Assembly: GCA_035772785.1 (NCBI GenBank)
Contig: JAOCPU010000064.1
Coordinates: 116,553 to 180,552 of the forward strand
DNA length: 64,000 nucleotides
From: Phlebiopsis flavidoalba
Lineage: Eukaryota > Basidiomycota > Agaricomycetes > Polyporales > Phanerochaetaceae
Reading direction: 5' to 3'
Shown here: piece by piece, positions 21,225-33,130 of the stretch
Position numbering within the stretch: the stretch's first letter is position 1
Layout of the letters: the number at the start of each line of letters is the position of its first letter
Notes under the pieces: generated by a model
The model's database searches: none
What the model was told of the DNA's origin: nothing
The model's input: only the letters and a program-made list of their open reading frames with translations
Position numbers and translations under genes: made by a program

Positions 21225-22775
21225 TGATGAGGTTTTCGATGACGCACCCCTGATGGGGCGGGACAGAGAGACTAAGGGAGAGTTGATCTCGAGGACCGGC
21301 TTCGAAGGGAGAGTTGATCTCGAGGAGGACCGGCTTCGAGGTGCGTGCTTCTTTGCCTCTGCCTAGCATCCACGTTCGCGCACGTATACTGATCCGAGGC
21401 TTCTTAGTGCACTGACTGTCAATCGGACGCCCCTCGTCATCCTTTCGCCCCATCCCTTCGGGCGGGACCACGCCACTCGTGTCAAACCACAGGGCCACCA
21501 GCGCGTTTGTCGACTGACTGCGGCGACATACCCACTGGAATCAATCACCAGTCGTTCTTTCGAATGGCCCCGCTCGAACCAGCTACATGTGACATAGATC
21601 GCTAAATCGTTGACTGGATGAGGACTCCTCAGTGCGCTCCTCTCGGCACTATGTCGCATGCGACCAATCGCCCCGACCATGGAGCACGTCGATGGGCCAA
21701 TTGAATGCATTCACAGCGCTCTTCCGTGACGCTGGCCCCCATCGACCCGCTCTGTCTACTGACTGCCGTCTAAACCTGCTCCCAGATCCCTCTGCATAGT
21801 CACCTACGGCCCCATGTTTGAATCCAGCCCACCCTTTTTCCAGGGCTTCGACATCTCCCGCTCGATCCTCATCGACATGATCCCCATATCATAAACACCC
21901 ATGAATCCAACGTTGCGCCTCGTGCCCAATCAAACGAACGAGGGGCGCTGCGACGCGACATACCCGGTGGCCCTGCATATATGGGAATCCTGCTCTTGTC
22001 GCTGCATTCCCGGGTCTCTTCATGCTGCTGTCGCTGAATCCCGGTCCCGACCATCAAACACCATGGAACGCTTGTGCATCACATAGTTTAGCGGTGCCTT
22101 CCCCCCAATCAGGAAGACAGCATCAACTCGAGGTATTTCTCACAATATTTGCGACATCATACGTTAAGGTGCGTTACTCAGCCGTGAACGATTGTACGCT
22201 AACTCACGTCTTGTAACGATGCATAGACTACAAGTGATCGACCAGCCGGGTTCTTCGCCCAGTGACGCGACTGCCCCCCCCCCAAGGAAGCTACCAAAAT
22301 GACACCGTCCCCAAGCTCCACACAGCTGTTCTCCAGGACACGAACGTAGGACGTGATTGCCTCATGCGGCGCAATATGCCAACAAATGCCTCTCACACCA
22401 GACTCGAGTGCCACTCGTCGCATGCGATCTGAGCGTTCCTACCATCTCCAATGATTCTCGACGCGCTTGTCCATTTGGTACCGGCGGGCTGCCTTGGCAG
22501 AAGTCGTCCACTTCTCGCCCCTGCGGGCACCCAGCAAAGACCCGTCTCTGACTATCGTCAATCTCAGAGCGGTCGGCGAGCGCGACTCGGAGGAACGCTT
22601 CTGGACACATTGATTCGTTCTCAGGTACGGGCACGGCCTGCTTTTGATCAACGTCAAACTCATGCACACTTGAGTATGACCGTCGTGGACCCAAACTCGC
22701 CAGCGGACCTCCAGGCCTTCAGTGCTGCTTCCACGCACAACCATGCGCATCTTGCATCATCCCTAGAGTCCTAAG
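21225..22775 (+). pseudogene. Unknown gene Y, copy 2b (extra partial duplicate)
   Basis: Repeats the beginning and end of Y inside unit 2. It has the block around GATCCGAGGCTTCTTAG near 21390, the start-like ATG 21651 with HVDGPIECIHSAL in a shifted frame, and the last exons near 22450-22775 (LLDTLIRSQVRARPAF). It also contains a short internal duplication at about 21275-21340. It is more degenerate than Y1 or Y2a. Confidence 0.4.
21275..21340 (+). repeat. Imperfect ~31-34 bp tandem duplication
   Basis: GGGAGAGTTGATCTCGAGGA followed by a CCGGCTTCGA block occurs twice in succession, the second copy with 3 extra bases. Y1 and Y2a have a single copy, so the duplication is specific to Y2b. Confidence 0.8.
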
Positions 22776-23062
22776 TGATACTGTAGGTTATCTGCGTACG
22801 GCCTTTTTTTTTTGCTGCGCTCCCGCCAGAACGGACGAACAGCTGCAGAGGAAGTCAGCTGCCCGTGGGATACGAGGCTAGCGCGACTGCTAGAATGTTT
22901 AATAGGTACGTTTGTAAATACCACGTCCTGTCAGGGTGGATTTCAACGCTCATGCTGCTTTAGAGATGTTTCGGCACGATGAATTTGAGAGTGGCTCGTG
23001 CAAGCCCCGCGCTCCATGGTCCTGAACGAGTTCCTTGTAGTATGTCGGGTTAATCAGTGATC

Positions 23063-23068
23063 AATAAA
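23063..23068 (+). promoter_or_regulatory. Conserved AATAAA, putative poly(A) signal of Y2b
   Basis: Third-unit counterpart of the hexamers at 181 and 12824. Confidence 0.4.
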
Positions 23069-23627
23069 ACCAATTTCTCCACTGTCGATTGGGAGGTCGA
23101 TTGGGAGATGGTGTCCTATAAATCATATTTGTGTTATGGTCAATGCAGTACTGACGCAGGTATGCTTGGGTGGGAATGATTGCTGCAAGACACCCAGGGC
23201 GCCTTGAGACATTGACGACGCTTCGATATCTGCTTCTCGGGAACATTCCTTGGATGTGTCGGGCCGATAATTGGTGACTGCAAAGTTACTTTCCGGGATT
23301 TCACTGACAAGTTGGTTGAGCATTAGGACTCAGTTTCTCTCAAATAGAAATAAAACCCGCTCGAAACACGGGTATGTCAATACGTCACCACGAGCTGTGG
23401 GAGGGGCCTTCATGTTGTGCCGTCGATGCTGCGAGAACTGGCTCCCGGGTGCGCATCATGAGATGTGGCGTCTGCATTGACAGCGTGACGGCTCGTAACT
23501 CTATCGAGGCGCGCATGACTGGAAGGAGGCAGGCGCATGCAATTGCCTCGTCTGCCGCGCTGGCATTCCCTTCCGACTACTACTATCATCGCCTATCTAG
23601 CTCTCAACTACTCTCGCCTCTCTCAAC

Positions 23628-26600
23628 ATGTCCGGCGAGCCTCCCGGGGCGAACACCTCTCAATGCCCCTGTGGGCCCTTACCCCGACCCTGCGCCCAAC
23701 GACTTCGGAACAAAGGATGGAGAGAAAAGCATGACGAACTCATCGACGCCAGCCTTGGGGCACATCATCGGCACACTGGGTTTCCTCGAGAATGCGCTCC
23801 AACTTGTCCCCGTTCCCGGGGTGCCTCTCATAGCTACGAGTCTCAAGACCATTGTTAAGCAGATCCAGGTATTGTCGACATGATCTCAGCCTGTTCCTGC
23901 GTCACTGACCTCAATCGGTACGACAGGCCTGCCGGGTCAACAGCACGGCTTCCAAAGAGTTCGCCCAAAGGTCGCGCGCGGTTGGTACATATGCTGAGAA
24001 GAAGATGGTGGACGATATTCAGGATATGGAGCACGAGTATGAGCGCGAGGCTGATGAGCAAGCCGGGCGCGGGCATTACAAGTTTGGCGAGCTTCAACAA
24101 CGCCTGGTACAACTAAAGAGGTAGCGTGGCATTCATTTTGTGTGTTGTGCAGTTGTTGATAAATTGCATTGACATAGCGACCTTGAGAAGATGGGCCAAG
24201 CTAAAGATCATTTGAAGGGAGGCCCCGGCTTTCGCGGCGGTGCTAAACGTGTATTTTACGCGAAGAATAACGAGGATACGGTGAAGAGGATGGACCAGGA
24301 ACTGAAAGATGCGCTTGACCTGTTCGAGGTGCGTTGATGCGATTGCTTCCAATATCTCCAATTCATTTTACAATTCCAGCTTCGTCAAGGAATATCGATT
24401 GAAACGGTCGTGACCAGTGCTCTCCATGAAACAAAGGTACGCTACTGGTATTGATGAAGAGGAAGTAAATAATAAGCAGCTTCAGACTATTCGGGAGAAA
24501 CTTGACAAGGCTGGTGAGTACGACCAAGGATATACTGGGCTCCATGTCTGATGCACACTTGCTAGAGCAGGACCGGGTCATAGACTCGGTCCGAGCTGCC
24601 AATGCAGGCTATCGTTCCGCTCCTGAACCGAAGACCGAGTTCATGCAAGGCACTCGTGAAAATCTGTTGGAGGAATTAAAGCTCTGGTCCTCTGGTAATT
24701 TCCCTGAGGGCGGTCCCAAGCGCTTCTACTGGCTCAGCGGCGGCCCAGGGATTGGCAAGTCTGTCGTCTCGTACCAATTTTGCAAGATTCTCGACAACGC
24801 CGAACGATCATCTCTCGGTTCCTCCTTCTTCTTCGTTCGCGGCAGTGGCGACCTCGCCTCAGCCCGACTCTTCTTTCCCACTCTCGCGCGTCAACTTGCC
24901 GAGCTCCACCCTCACCTCCGCCCTCACATCGTGAAGGCAATGCGAGAGTTTCTAAAGAAGGGTCACGAGCAATTGGCTGAATACGCATTTTTGACAATCT
25001 GATCCAGACACCCCTTCTCGATGTTACAAAGTCTTACCCGTCCTCACGTCCCCTTACCATCGTCATTGATGGCCTCGACGAATGCCAAGACCGCGACTCC
25101 GTTCCCGCAATCTTAACGCAACTCCTCAGACTCACTGACGAGATTCCCTGGCTGTACATCTACGTCGCTTCCCGACCTGACCCACAATCTCAACTGCACT
25201 TGCTCTCTCATCCACTCGTCAGCCATCATGACTTGAACAGCCACAATCGAGGAATCGAAGAAGATGTCGAACGCTACCTTCGAGAGACTATACCGAAGCT
25301 CCCCGGGTATGGCAGATACGTTCAGGAAAATCCGCGCTCTCTCGAGAAACTCGTTGAGCAGGCTGGTGCACTATTTATCTACGCACGCGTGGCCGTGCGT
25401 TTTCGGACACATTCCACGACCATCCCGAGGAACAATTTCAATTGCTGCTCCGTTCTCACCCGGATGCCAGAGGGAGAAGATCCCGAGTTTCCGTTAGATG
25501 CACTCTATCTACAAGTGCTTGAAGCTGCTTTCCCTTCAAAGGAGTTAGCCCGGGCCACGGAGGCCCGCCGTAAGAGAGTTTGCTCTCATCCTTGGCACAA
25601 TTGCTTGCTGGCCCGAGATTCTTGTGGGCGGTGTTTCCTCGGCTGTTGTCGCTTGCCCTTTTCCCCCCAATCTCTCCTGGGCAAAAATGTCACTGAGTCA
25701 TTTGACCGGCTCCGCTCTATCATCCAAACCGACAACAACGGCGACATCTATCCAATTCATGCTTCTGTCCAGGAGTTCCTCACAGACCGGGAGCGCTGCT
25801 CGGCCACCCTCTACTACGTGGATGAAGACAAGTGGAACAGTCATCTGTCTTCTGCCACACTTCAAATCACCACCTTTGAGGGTTGGGAATGAGAGCTGCA
25901 ATGCCATCAAATCTTGCTGGGATGATGGCGTGTTAGATGGAGCCTCTTTAACAAAACTTTACATTCTCTTGCATCCTCTATGACCTGCAGGGTCTTACCA
26001 TCATTCCTTGATCACCCTGAATTTGTCAACATTGCTTCGTGAGATTGGCCTTCGAGTACTTGCACATTACCAGCTCGCATCGTCACCAACTGTCAGGGAG
26101 CAATCTTGACATTTGTGTCTTGTGAGTTGATCAGGCTGGAATGTATGTAGATAAACAGCTGATAGGACAGATGATTAGAGGGCTTGTGCATGTGAATATT
26201 GCTGGTTTTGGGCGAATTTATGGAGAAGCTCGCCCTTGCCATGTTTGAGCAAATCCAGGTAATTACATCTTCTACCAATACATGGTCCCAGTGATGTATG
26301 TTTAGCTAATTTGGTCCCACACCTAGGACGTTCGTCAGCTTGAACCGAAGACAAATCTACCAACTTTGCCTCCAGTTTTATATGCTATAGCTCTCAATGG
26401 TTGAGAACAAAATCGCACACTTGGCATACTAACCCCACAGCCAACAGATGATCCAATACCTCTTACTCAACTCTCAGAATTCAGGAAGCACTTGTGGGAA
26501 TTTTGAGAGAAGAACATGGTCTGCAAATTGACATGCAAACAGTAAGACAGGAGGATCTGGAACGGTGGGCATGCCATGCATGAAAATTTGGCACGCGGAA

Positions 26601-26716
26601 GATCAAAGGAGAATGGTGTCGAGGCATTCTGGTATTTCCACAAAAAAAGGATGGTTGGAATGAACCCAGACTATGAGTCAGATCATGACGGTTGCGGTGA
26701 CAATTCAGACAGATAA
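23628..26716 (+). pseudogene. NACHT-domain NLR-like protein, copy C (most complete)
   Basis: The start is ATG 23628 (MSGEPP). The N-terminal helical region reads LGFLENALQLVPVPGVPLI. Walker A is FYWLSGGPGIGKSVVSYQ (about 24725-24780), Walker B VIDGLDECQD (about 25060-25090) and the sensor-like motif YIYVASRPD. LYLQVLEAAFPSKELARATE precedes a winged-helix-like segment with YVDEDKWNSHLSSATLQI. The acidic end reads DYESDHDGCGDNSDR to TAA 26714. No ankyrin, WD or LRR repeats follow, so this is a short NLR. Frameshifts occur in exon 1 near 23700, after AEYAF near 24990, near 25410 and near 25580. All could be 1-nt events. Of the three copies this one could most easily be a functional gene. Confidence 0.75.
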
Positions 26717-27402
26717 CAAGTACGTGTGAGATTCTGGACATTGACGTGTCATTAACATGTTGGCATAGACTCGTACTTGTGGATGCGTTTATATCTCGCC
26801 GCACACATGTTTTCATCGCCATCGACAATCTCATGTCGCGTATCATAAATGACGACACCCCTTATGTGTATCGGAGGAGGGTGCAGCTCAGTAAGGTCAG
26901 AATGGATGCTGCAGTGTGAGCCTGTAGGGTTCTACATCCTCCATGTAGTAGACGCGCCATCGACCAGCCGTGTAGTCCTTATCTAAGAACTCGTCCGAAA
27001 ACGAAAAAACCGGCTGCCACACAATGATTTAGAAAAAGCTAAGATTTGTCTAAATTCTCCACGGGTCGATGTACGTTGTTCGATACATATGCATGGTCTG
27101 TGTAGGTTTTTGCGGCTTCCACGCCTTTGGCTGAGTTTCTCAGCACTGTTGCTGCAGGTCGAGTTTCTTATTCACAATGAGACTGGTTGCGGACTGGATG
27201 GAGCGGGCGCATTCAGATCGATTGGATTCGGATGTAGTCAGCGATCGTCCCTTGGTATGCGAGGTACTAGCAATGTATGAACGATGCGGAGACTTGACGT
27301 CGAATAGAAACATCACCTACATCATTCGTAACCACGGCGCGAGTGTCGTACAAATGCGCTATTGACTTCAAGACAACCGGCAATATATAGCTGAGCATCT
27401 TC

Positions 27403-28051
27403 TTAGATATATTTTGCGTACCTGAGCATTTCCAAATGGGGGGCTATAACGCCAAGAAGCCGATGTCGATGGGCCCCACTGTGAAGTGGTAGCTTTCTAT
27501 AATCAAGCGAGAGGATTTGAGTACAGGGTGTGCGGGGGCGGTAACGCCTGGTATGCAGCTGCATACCTGGGGAGAAGTAGGCAATTAGGCCCTTGAGTCC
27601 TCGTATCAAGCTCCACAAGTCGTCACTGGATAGCTGTCGAGAATAGAGCTGGTTCGCACAGTCATGTTACGCCGAGAAGGTCGCCCATGGCACTACCGAG
27701 TTATTGAATACTTGAGAATAAGCACCGGTATGACGTTCGCCGTCGTCGCAGTCATCCGGTGACGTAATAAAATCACCAGTCACCTTAGGAGCTTAGAAGC
27801 GGGTTTGGATCGAGGTCGGGAAGGGAGAGCTTCGCGTGAGATGTACTCACGGATCGGCTTGATGCGTTTGCCGGAACAGATATCCGAGACAGTTGGACGA
27901 TCACGGCGGCCTACGACATGAAGGCCTGCCAGTCCGTTTCTTCAAGTTGAGATACGATAGCCGGATATGCTGTCCAATCCCGACATCGACCAGCCGCGAG
28001 TCGCTGACGCGCGCCGTTGCTTGTGGCTGTTTGCTCCAGAAGCTTCCGCAT
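27403..28051 (-). pseudogene. Unknown gene X, copy 3 (internally deleted)
   Basis: The start is ATG 28051 with MRKLLEQTATSNGARQRLAA, clearly matching copy 1. The middle exons are gone. The sequence then jumps to a block with GKRIKPIREYISREALPS near 27880-27820, matching the downstream exon of copy 1, and to a 3' part with LIRGLKGLIAYFSPGMQLH. The order is preserved, so this is a deletion derivative. Confidence 0.45.
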
Positions 28052-29045
28052 GCCAATTTTGGAGCGGTCGCAGTTCTCTACCCTTACTGTCTCCTGGATC
28101 TAAATCGTCTTAGACCGATGTACCCCTACACGGCGTTTCCAGTGTTGCCGGATGCTTCAAAAACACGGCTACTGGTCATAACCTCACGCTATGCCTTCAC
28201 GCTGACACTGTTGCACGACTGACAACTGGCTGCCAATGACGACATGTCACGGCCAAGGAGGAGCTATTTCTCATCTTCTCAGCCCCTCGACCAGCTTTGG
28301 GACATGTTGAGGCATTACTAGCCCCGGCTGGGGGTATCGTGGGCGGTAAAGAGGTATTCGGATAGCTTTGAACACCATTAGGACGCAGATTGGAATACGG
28401 CTCTCCTGGTACGCACCCATCCGTTCGTTGCCTGTCACGCGCGCACGGACTGACCTCAAAGGACAGTGAAGAGCTCCAGGGTTCATCGCGTCATCTAAAA
28501 GCTCTGACCGTGCGGCTTGTGAGTAGAATATATCGTTCACGCTGCTTTGCCTAATGTAGTGTGGACGCTAGGGGTGCAACATCCGCTCGTAGCGGCCCCT
28601 CTGATAAGAGTCGCCATGTCCAGACTGGAAACACACCGTATGGCTTAATGCAATACGCAATGTTCAACTTACGAGGCGCGTCTCGTGTTGATGAGCCCTC
28701 ACTTGGTACTCGATGCCATTCGCGCAGCGTGGCTCCAAGCTCAGACGCCATGGCCCGGTAGTTTCCTTGCACATGGTACTGCTGCTGTCTGAGTTGTGCC
28801 GCTTTACAGTCAGCGGTCCGTCATATCTACTCCCCGGAATCCGCTCGGTGCCGCGGAGCGGTCCGCTGGGATGGCAGGTGCGTGAGGGCTGTGCGATCAT
28901 GCGTGTATTGTCAGTGCTCTGCTATATTGCCCTCCGCACCGCTCGACTCTTTGTCCAATAGATTCCGACTGGAATTCGTCTGAATGTGAGTACGACGTAT
29001 CACCGCTCTTAATTACCGCGACGCAAGCTGACCACGTCTCATCAG
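28052..29045. other. Intergenic; no supportable gene
   Basis: Marks the right edge of the NLR repeat array. Several short frames exist on both strands (for example 28271-28540 minus and 28713-28961 plus), but none has a recognisable motif or a match to gene Y. Confidence 0.35.
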
Positions 29046-29250
29046 CGACTTCATTGTTCTGTATCCGCTTTCGAATGTTCAGAATGCGCACATCCTCAAA
29101 CACGTCGTCATTTCCCTCCGCCAGGCTGTTAACGCCGCACTTCCCGCCGGGCCGGGGCAAGTCCGTCGGTTGCTATCGTGGTTGCTACCATTCCTTCTGG
29201 AACCTTTCAACTCAGTGTGGGCCATACTTTCGCGCGTGGAGTCGTAGCCC
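29046..29250 (+). pseudogene. Orphan exon of an unknown protein
   Basis: An intron-like segment starting GTGAGTACGACG and ending CATCAG (about 28986-29045) precedes a clean coding stretch beginning DFIVLYPLSNVQNAHILKHV and containing LSWLLPFLLEPFNSVWAI, ending at TAG near 29250. Helical, partly hydrophobic. The upstream exon could not be joined in frame. Family unknown. Confidence 0.3.
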
Positions 29251-29729
29251 ATGCGTGCAGAGGCTAATGTGCATCTATAATTAGATTTTCGAGACTCTGG
29301 CTCCCCATTTACAAGTAAAGGCTCGCATTCTCGGATCAATCGCAAGTCAGTGGTTCGCGGATCACTCTCACAATCCAAAGGCTCGTTTTCATTGACTACT
29401 CACTTCTTCAGTTGCGACCACAGCCTGCGACCATGGATTACGAAGTCAATAACAATGTGAATTTTCTGCAGCTCCAGTGACGTCTGGGAAATGACTTTTA
29501 TGATCTCTGTGAGCTTGACAGCATTTTAGAACAATTTCTCGGGCGATGGCTTACGGACTTTCGTTTATAGACGTGTCTACTACGCACAAGCTACATCTTC
29601 GCAACGCCGCTTAGATCCAATCAGTTAATTATAGAGTCGTTCACGTGCAGAGTTTGCTGCAGGGATGTCATGGTGGCCATGGGGCCAGGTACAGCAAAGA
29701 AGGCTTCACCTGTACGTCCATTTGAAAGG

Positions 29730-29736
29730 TATAAAA
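29730..29736 (+). promoter_or_regulatory. TATA box of the polygalacturonase gene
   Basis: TATAAAA lies 74 bp upstream of the polygalacturonase ATG at 29810, a normal distance for a fungal core promoter with a short 5' leader. Confidence 0.6.
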
Positions 29737-29809
29737 CACGCGATGCAAACGCCAAACTGGCTCAAGCACTCTGCTCCAACCCGCTCAACTTCAGGTTACT
29801 TAAATCGCA

Positions 29810-31585
29810 ATGGCTCGCTCAACTGCATTGGCTCTCCTCTCGTCCGTCGCGCTTCCGTACGTGCGTGCTCGCCGCTCCACAGTGCCACCGCCTGTACGGG
29901 CACCATCTCCTCGCTCGACGACGTCGCGGACGCTGTCAAGTGCACAACGGTGAACATCAACGCGTTCACTGTCCCTGCCGGCGAGACCTTCAACCTCGAA
30001 CTGGCTACGGGCAGCACGGTCAACCTGAGTAAGTCGATGAACTACATCCGGTTCAGGCACACATTGACCGCGTCTGAGCGCAGGATGGTGAAGTGACGTT
30101 TGGCGAAAAGAACTGGGACGGACCTCTGTTCCAGATCAGGTTGGTTGCTGTCCTGGTTCCCGAATGTCAACATCTATACTGACAATCTTGCAGTGGAGAT
30201 GACATCACGTGTACGCCACAGGATTAGCTACTGTAGACGTGATGCGACGTGCTTACGCTCAGATAGTCAACGGCAATGGGAACACCTTCAACGGCAATGG
30301 CCCATTCTACTGGGTATGACTCCATATACGACCGAATTCCGGTTGCACGACTGACAATATCTTCTAGGACGGCCAAGGAGGCAACGGAGGCGTTACGAAG
30401 CCCGCTCCAATGATGAAGTCAGTTCCCCTGCTCATACTATAGTAAGATCACCGCTTATGATCGTCGGCCGCAGAATCAAGATCTCCGGAACCTTCAGCGT
30501 ACGCATCTTGGCCATCTACCATAAGAGATGTCTAATGCATATTTCACAGAATGTTGTCGTCCTGAACTCTCCTGAGCGTGCCTTCAGTGTGTCGAACCCT
30601 GCCCCTCTCGTCATTTCCAAGGTTACGGTCGACAACTGTACGTGTGTCCTTATAACTAATAATGTGCGATTTATTATTGACACCATGCCATAGCTGCGGG
30701 CGACGAGCCTAACTCTGCCAGCGATGGCAAGCCTGCCGGCCACAACACGGACGGATTTCGACGTCAGCACGACTGATCTGACCATCGAGAACAGGCAAGC
30801 CGCCCCGTTCTGCCCTCTGTATTCTATACTAACCACACCATTTTCAGCGTCGTCAAGAACCAAGATGACTGTCTTGCCATCAACAAGGGCAGCAACATCG
30901 TCTTCACCGGAAACACCTGCTCCGGTGGCCACGGCATCTCCATCGTGCGTGCAAGGTCTATCCAATGCTTACGTTGCATTGACGGTGCTCCGTTTGCTAG
31001 GGCTCCATCTCCAGCGACGTGACCGTCCTCGGGGATCATCATCTCGGGCAACACTATCACCACCAACAGCGACCAGGCTCTGCGCATCAAGACTGACGCG
31101 TCCGCGAGCGGCTCGACGGTGACCAACGTCACCTACAGCGGCAACACGGGCAGCGGTCTCGCCCAGATTCGGTGTGATCATCGACCAGGTGAAACTCTAT
31201 CTTGTCGGGCGATCGTAGCCTTGTTGACGCCGATGCAGAGCTATCCCGATACTCTCGGCACGCCCGGAACCGGTGTCGTCATCTCGGTGCGCAAGCTCCT
31301 TGTCGCTACTACGCATGACGATCTGCGATGATACTGATTGGGATGTAGGATATCAACTTCTCGGGCTCCAAGACTAGCCTCACAGTGAACAGCGGTGCTG
31401 AGCAGGTAGCAGTCAACTGTGGCAAAGGATCATGCACTGGTGAGTACATCTCGGCTGTAATGCATTCGGACACGTAGCTTACCAGATGTCACTTAGGAAC
31501 GTGGAACTGGGGAGAGCTCTCTGTCTCCGGCGGATCCGCGGGCAAGATCACAAACTTCAGCGGGATTGAGGGGTACAGCGAGTGA
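29810..31585 (+). CDS. Endopolygalacturonase, GH28 (secreted pectinase)
   Basis: Hydrolyses internal alpha-1,4 links of homogalacturonan in plant pectin outside the cell. The start ATG 29810 opens a hydrophobic signal peptide ([15 protein letters not shown]). The mature start has [19 protein letters not shown]. The gene has about 11 introns of 50-60 nt with clear GT..AG ends. GH28 motifs are all present: NTDG near 30748, [11 protein letters not shown] near 30860, GGHGISI near 30935 and ALRIKTD near 31080. The C-terminus is [13 protein letters not shown] then a short end at TGA 31583. The frame is broken by extra single bases near 30756 (after NTDG), 31035 (before IISGN) and 31170 (before FGVII), plus a disturbance after the signal peptide near 29860. 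The residues around each break match the family, so these may be assembly insertions. Confidence 0.9.
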
Positions 31586-31601
31586 TCGATGTACTGTGAG
31601 A

Positions 31602-32335
31602 TCAAACCAAAAGCATAAATATATATTCCATTGGGGTCGTAATGTCCATTAGATTTAAGATGCTACCGCCGCCAGGATGAAATCCGAATAAGAGGTGATC
31701 AACTACTGACGTTTGGGGTCGGTGTGAGAGCCAGTATCGAAAGCAGCCGTACGCAAGTATTGCGGCGGCGAATATTGCGACTATCATGAGCTTAGAGCCT
31801 ATCATTGAGGATTCGTGCTCGACCTTCACAGAAGTTAGATATGCATAATATGGTCAAGCAGACGTGGTTTACGCACCACAGAGGCAAATGGTGATAGGAC
31901 TGGGATGGTGAAATGCATAGGACCGAGCCATCGGGATTGTTGTGGCCGATTGTGGCTCGTGTGGAGCATATACAGGAGAGCGGCGACAAGAACGATGAGC
32001 ACACCAGAAAAAAACCATTGCCATCTACACGATGTCAGCCAGCTCAGACCACGCACGCGCGTCGAAACCAGAACTTACAGATATAAGCTCCAGCTTTGAC
32101 TGGCGGCGCTGATGAAACTCGTGGACAGCAGCAACCTCCGCCTAGGCTCAAACGTCAGCAGCATTTGGATGCATACAGATCAATACTTACGGCCCGTTTT
32201 GGTTTCTTTGCGGCCACCACTACTGCCCGCACGTCTTCATGGTGGCTGATCTTCGCCGACAGCAGCGTCCTCCGCCGTCAGCGCCCTAGCAGTCCCAGTA
32301 CTGTTCCGCTGGTGTGACAGGCTTGACGATCCCAT
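31602..32335 (-). CDS. Small two-TM membrane protein, unknown
   Basis: Not recognised. It is reconstructed from splice signals as four exons: 32335-32191, 32141-32079, 32024-31880 and 31823-31602. It starts MGSSSLSHQRNSTGTAR and runs through VVVAAKKPKR and VHEFHQRRQSKLELISM into a first TM helix (GVLIVLVAALLYML). A second TM helix has KLMIVAIFAAAILAYGC, and the stop is at 31602. About 190 residues. Two 1-nt excesses must be ignored to read it: one near 32265 and one in an A7 run at 32008-32014. The gene is convergent with the polygalacturonase, with only 16 bp between stop codons. Confidence 0.55.
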
Positions 32336-32340
32336 GAGCC

Positions 32341-33130
32341 TTGAGCGGAGGGCTAGAGATGGCCGTCGCGGACACCGTTGTGCTCGCCACAGCACGCGCG
32401 ATGGGTCATGGTGCGGCTCTCGCGTGTAACAACTGAGTTTTTCGGTTCGTCATGCACAGATTGGGCTTGCTGTAGTGACCGTGGAAGCTTTCCTAAGCTT
32501 GTTTCATGAAGAAAATCACGTTTAGAGTAGAAGGCACGAGCGTAGGACTTTAGTAAAACGAGTCGGAAATCCGAATCGGGCTTTCGCGCCGCGCCGTAAA
32601 GCTCTACGCGCGTTTGCTCTAGTTGCATATGTCAGCCACTAAGCTCCAAGTAATGGGTTTTCAGTCACTACCTTTTATTTTGTTGTATGCGATGCTGACA
32701 CGCTGCGCTAGTCCTGTCAAGCCTGAGCGTGTTGTAGTCGCACCTCGGCGCCGTCCTGGACAGGCGTCTGTGCCACGTGGCCCCTGGGTATGGTTTGACG
32801 ATGTCTTCCCGCTCTTTACTGTCGAAGGAAATGCTATATGAGTTCAAATATTTTGAAATCGCGTGACACCTGCGATGGTCCTGGGACGCGATATAGGTTG
32901 AGGACGAGTCTACATGAGAGGGATGCCAACTGGAGCGCCGGATGATGTAAGCTGACAAACACATACAATATGGGCAGACGCGTCGCAGCAACATCTGTGG
33001 CGATAATACCACGGTCACCTTGCACATGTAGATGGGCTCATAACCTACCTCGACGAACTCTCGTAGACTTAGCTACTCCCGGAATATCGTGTAGCAAGCT
33101 TCTGCCGGCGCGTGTAAACTTGACCCAAGA
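32341..33130. other. Intergenic; no supportable gene
   Basis: Short frames at 32353-32628 (minus) and 32623-32841 (plus) have no motifs or splice support. This stretch probably holds the promoters of the divergent two-TM protein and F-box gene. Confidence 0.35.

Larger units (their letters stand above)
12656..22865 (+). repeat. Segmental tandem repeat unit 2 (NLR-X-Y-Y')
   Basis: This is the second head-to-tail copy, with its NLR start about 12.6 kb after that of unit 1. It lacks the transposable element found in unit 1 and so gives the empty site near 18150-18165. It carries an extra, more degenerate copy of gene Y at 21225-22775. Divergence from unit 1 is substantial, with many substitutions and 1-nt indels, so the duplication is not recent. 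Confidence 0.8.
22866..28051 (+). repeat. Segmental tandem repeat unit 3 (NLR-X, truncated)
   Basis: This is the third head-to-tail copy. Homology starts near 22866, runs through the third NLR, and stops at the start-codon end of gene X near 28051. Nothing clearly matching gene Y follows, so the unit is truncated or was the founding end of the array. Gene X here has lost its middle exons. Confidence 0.75.
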
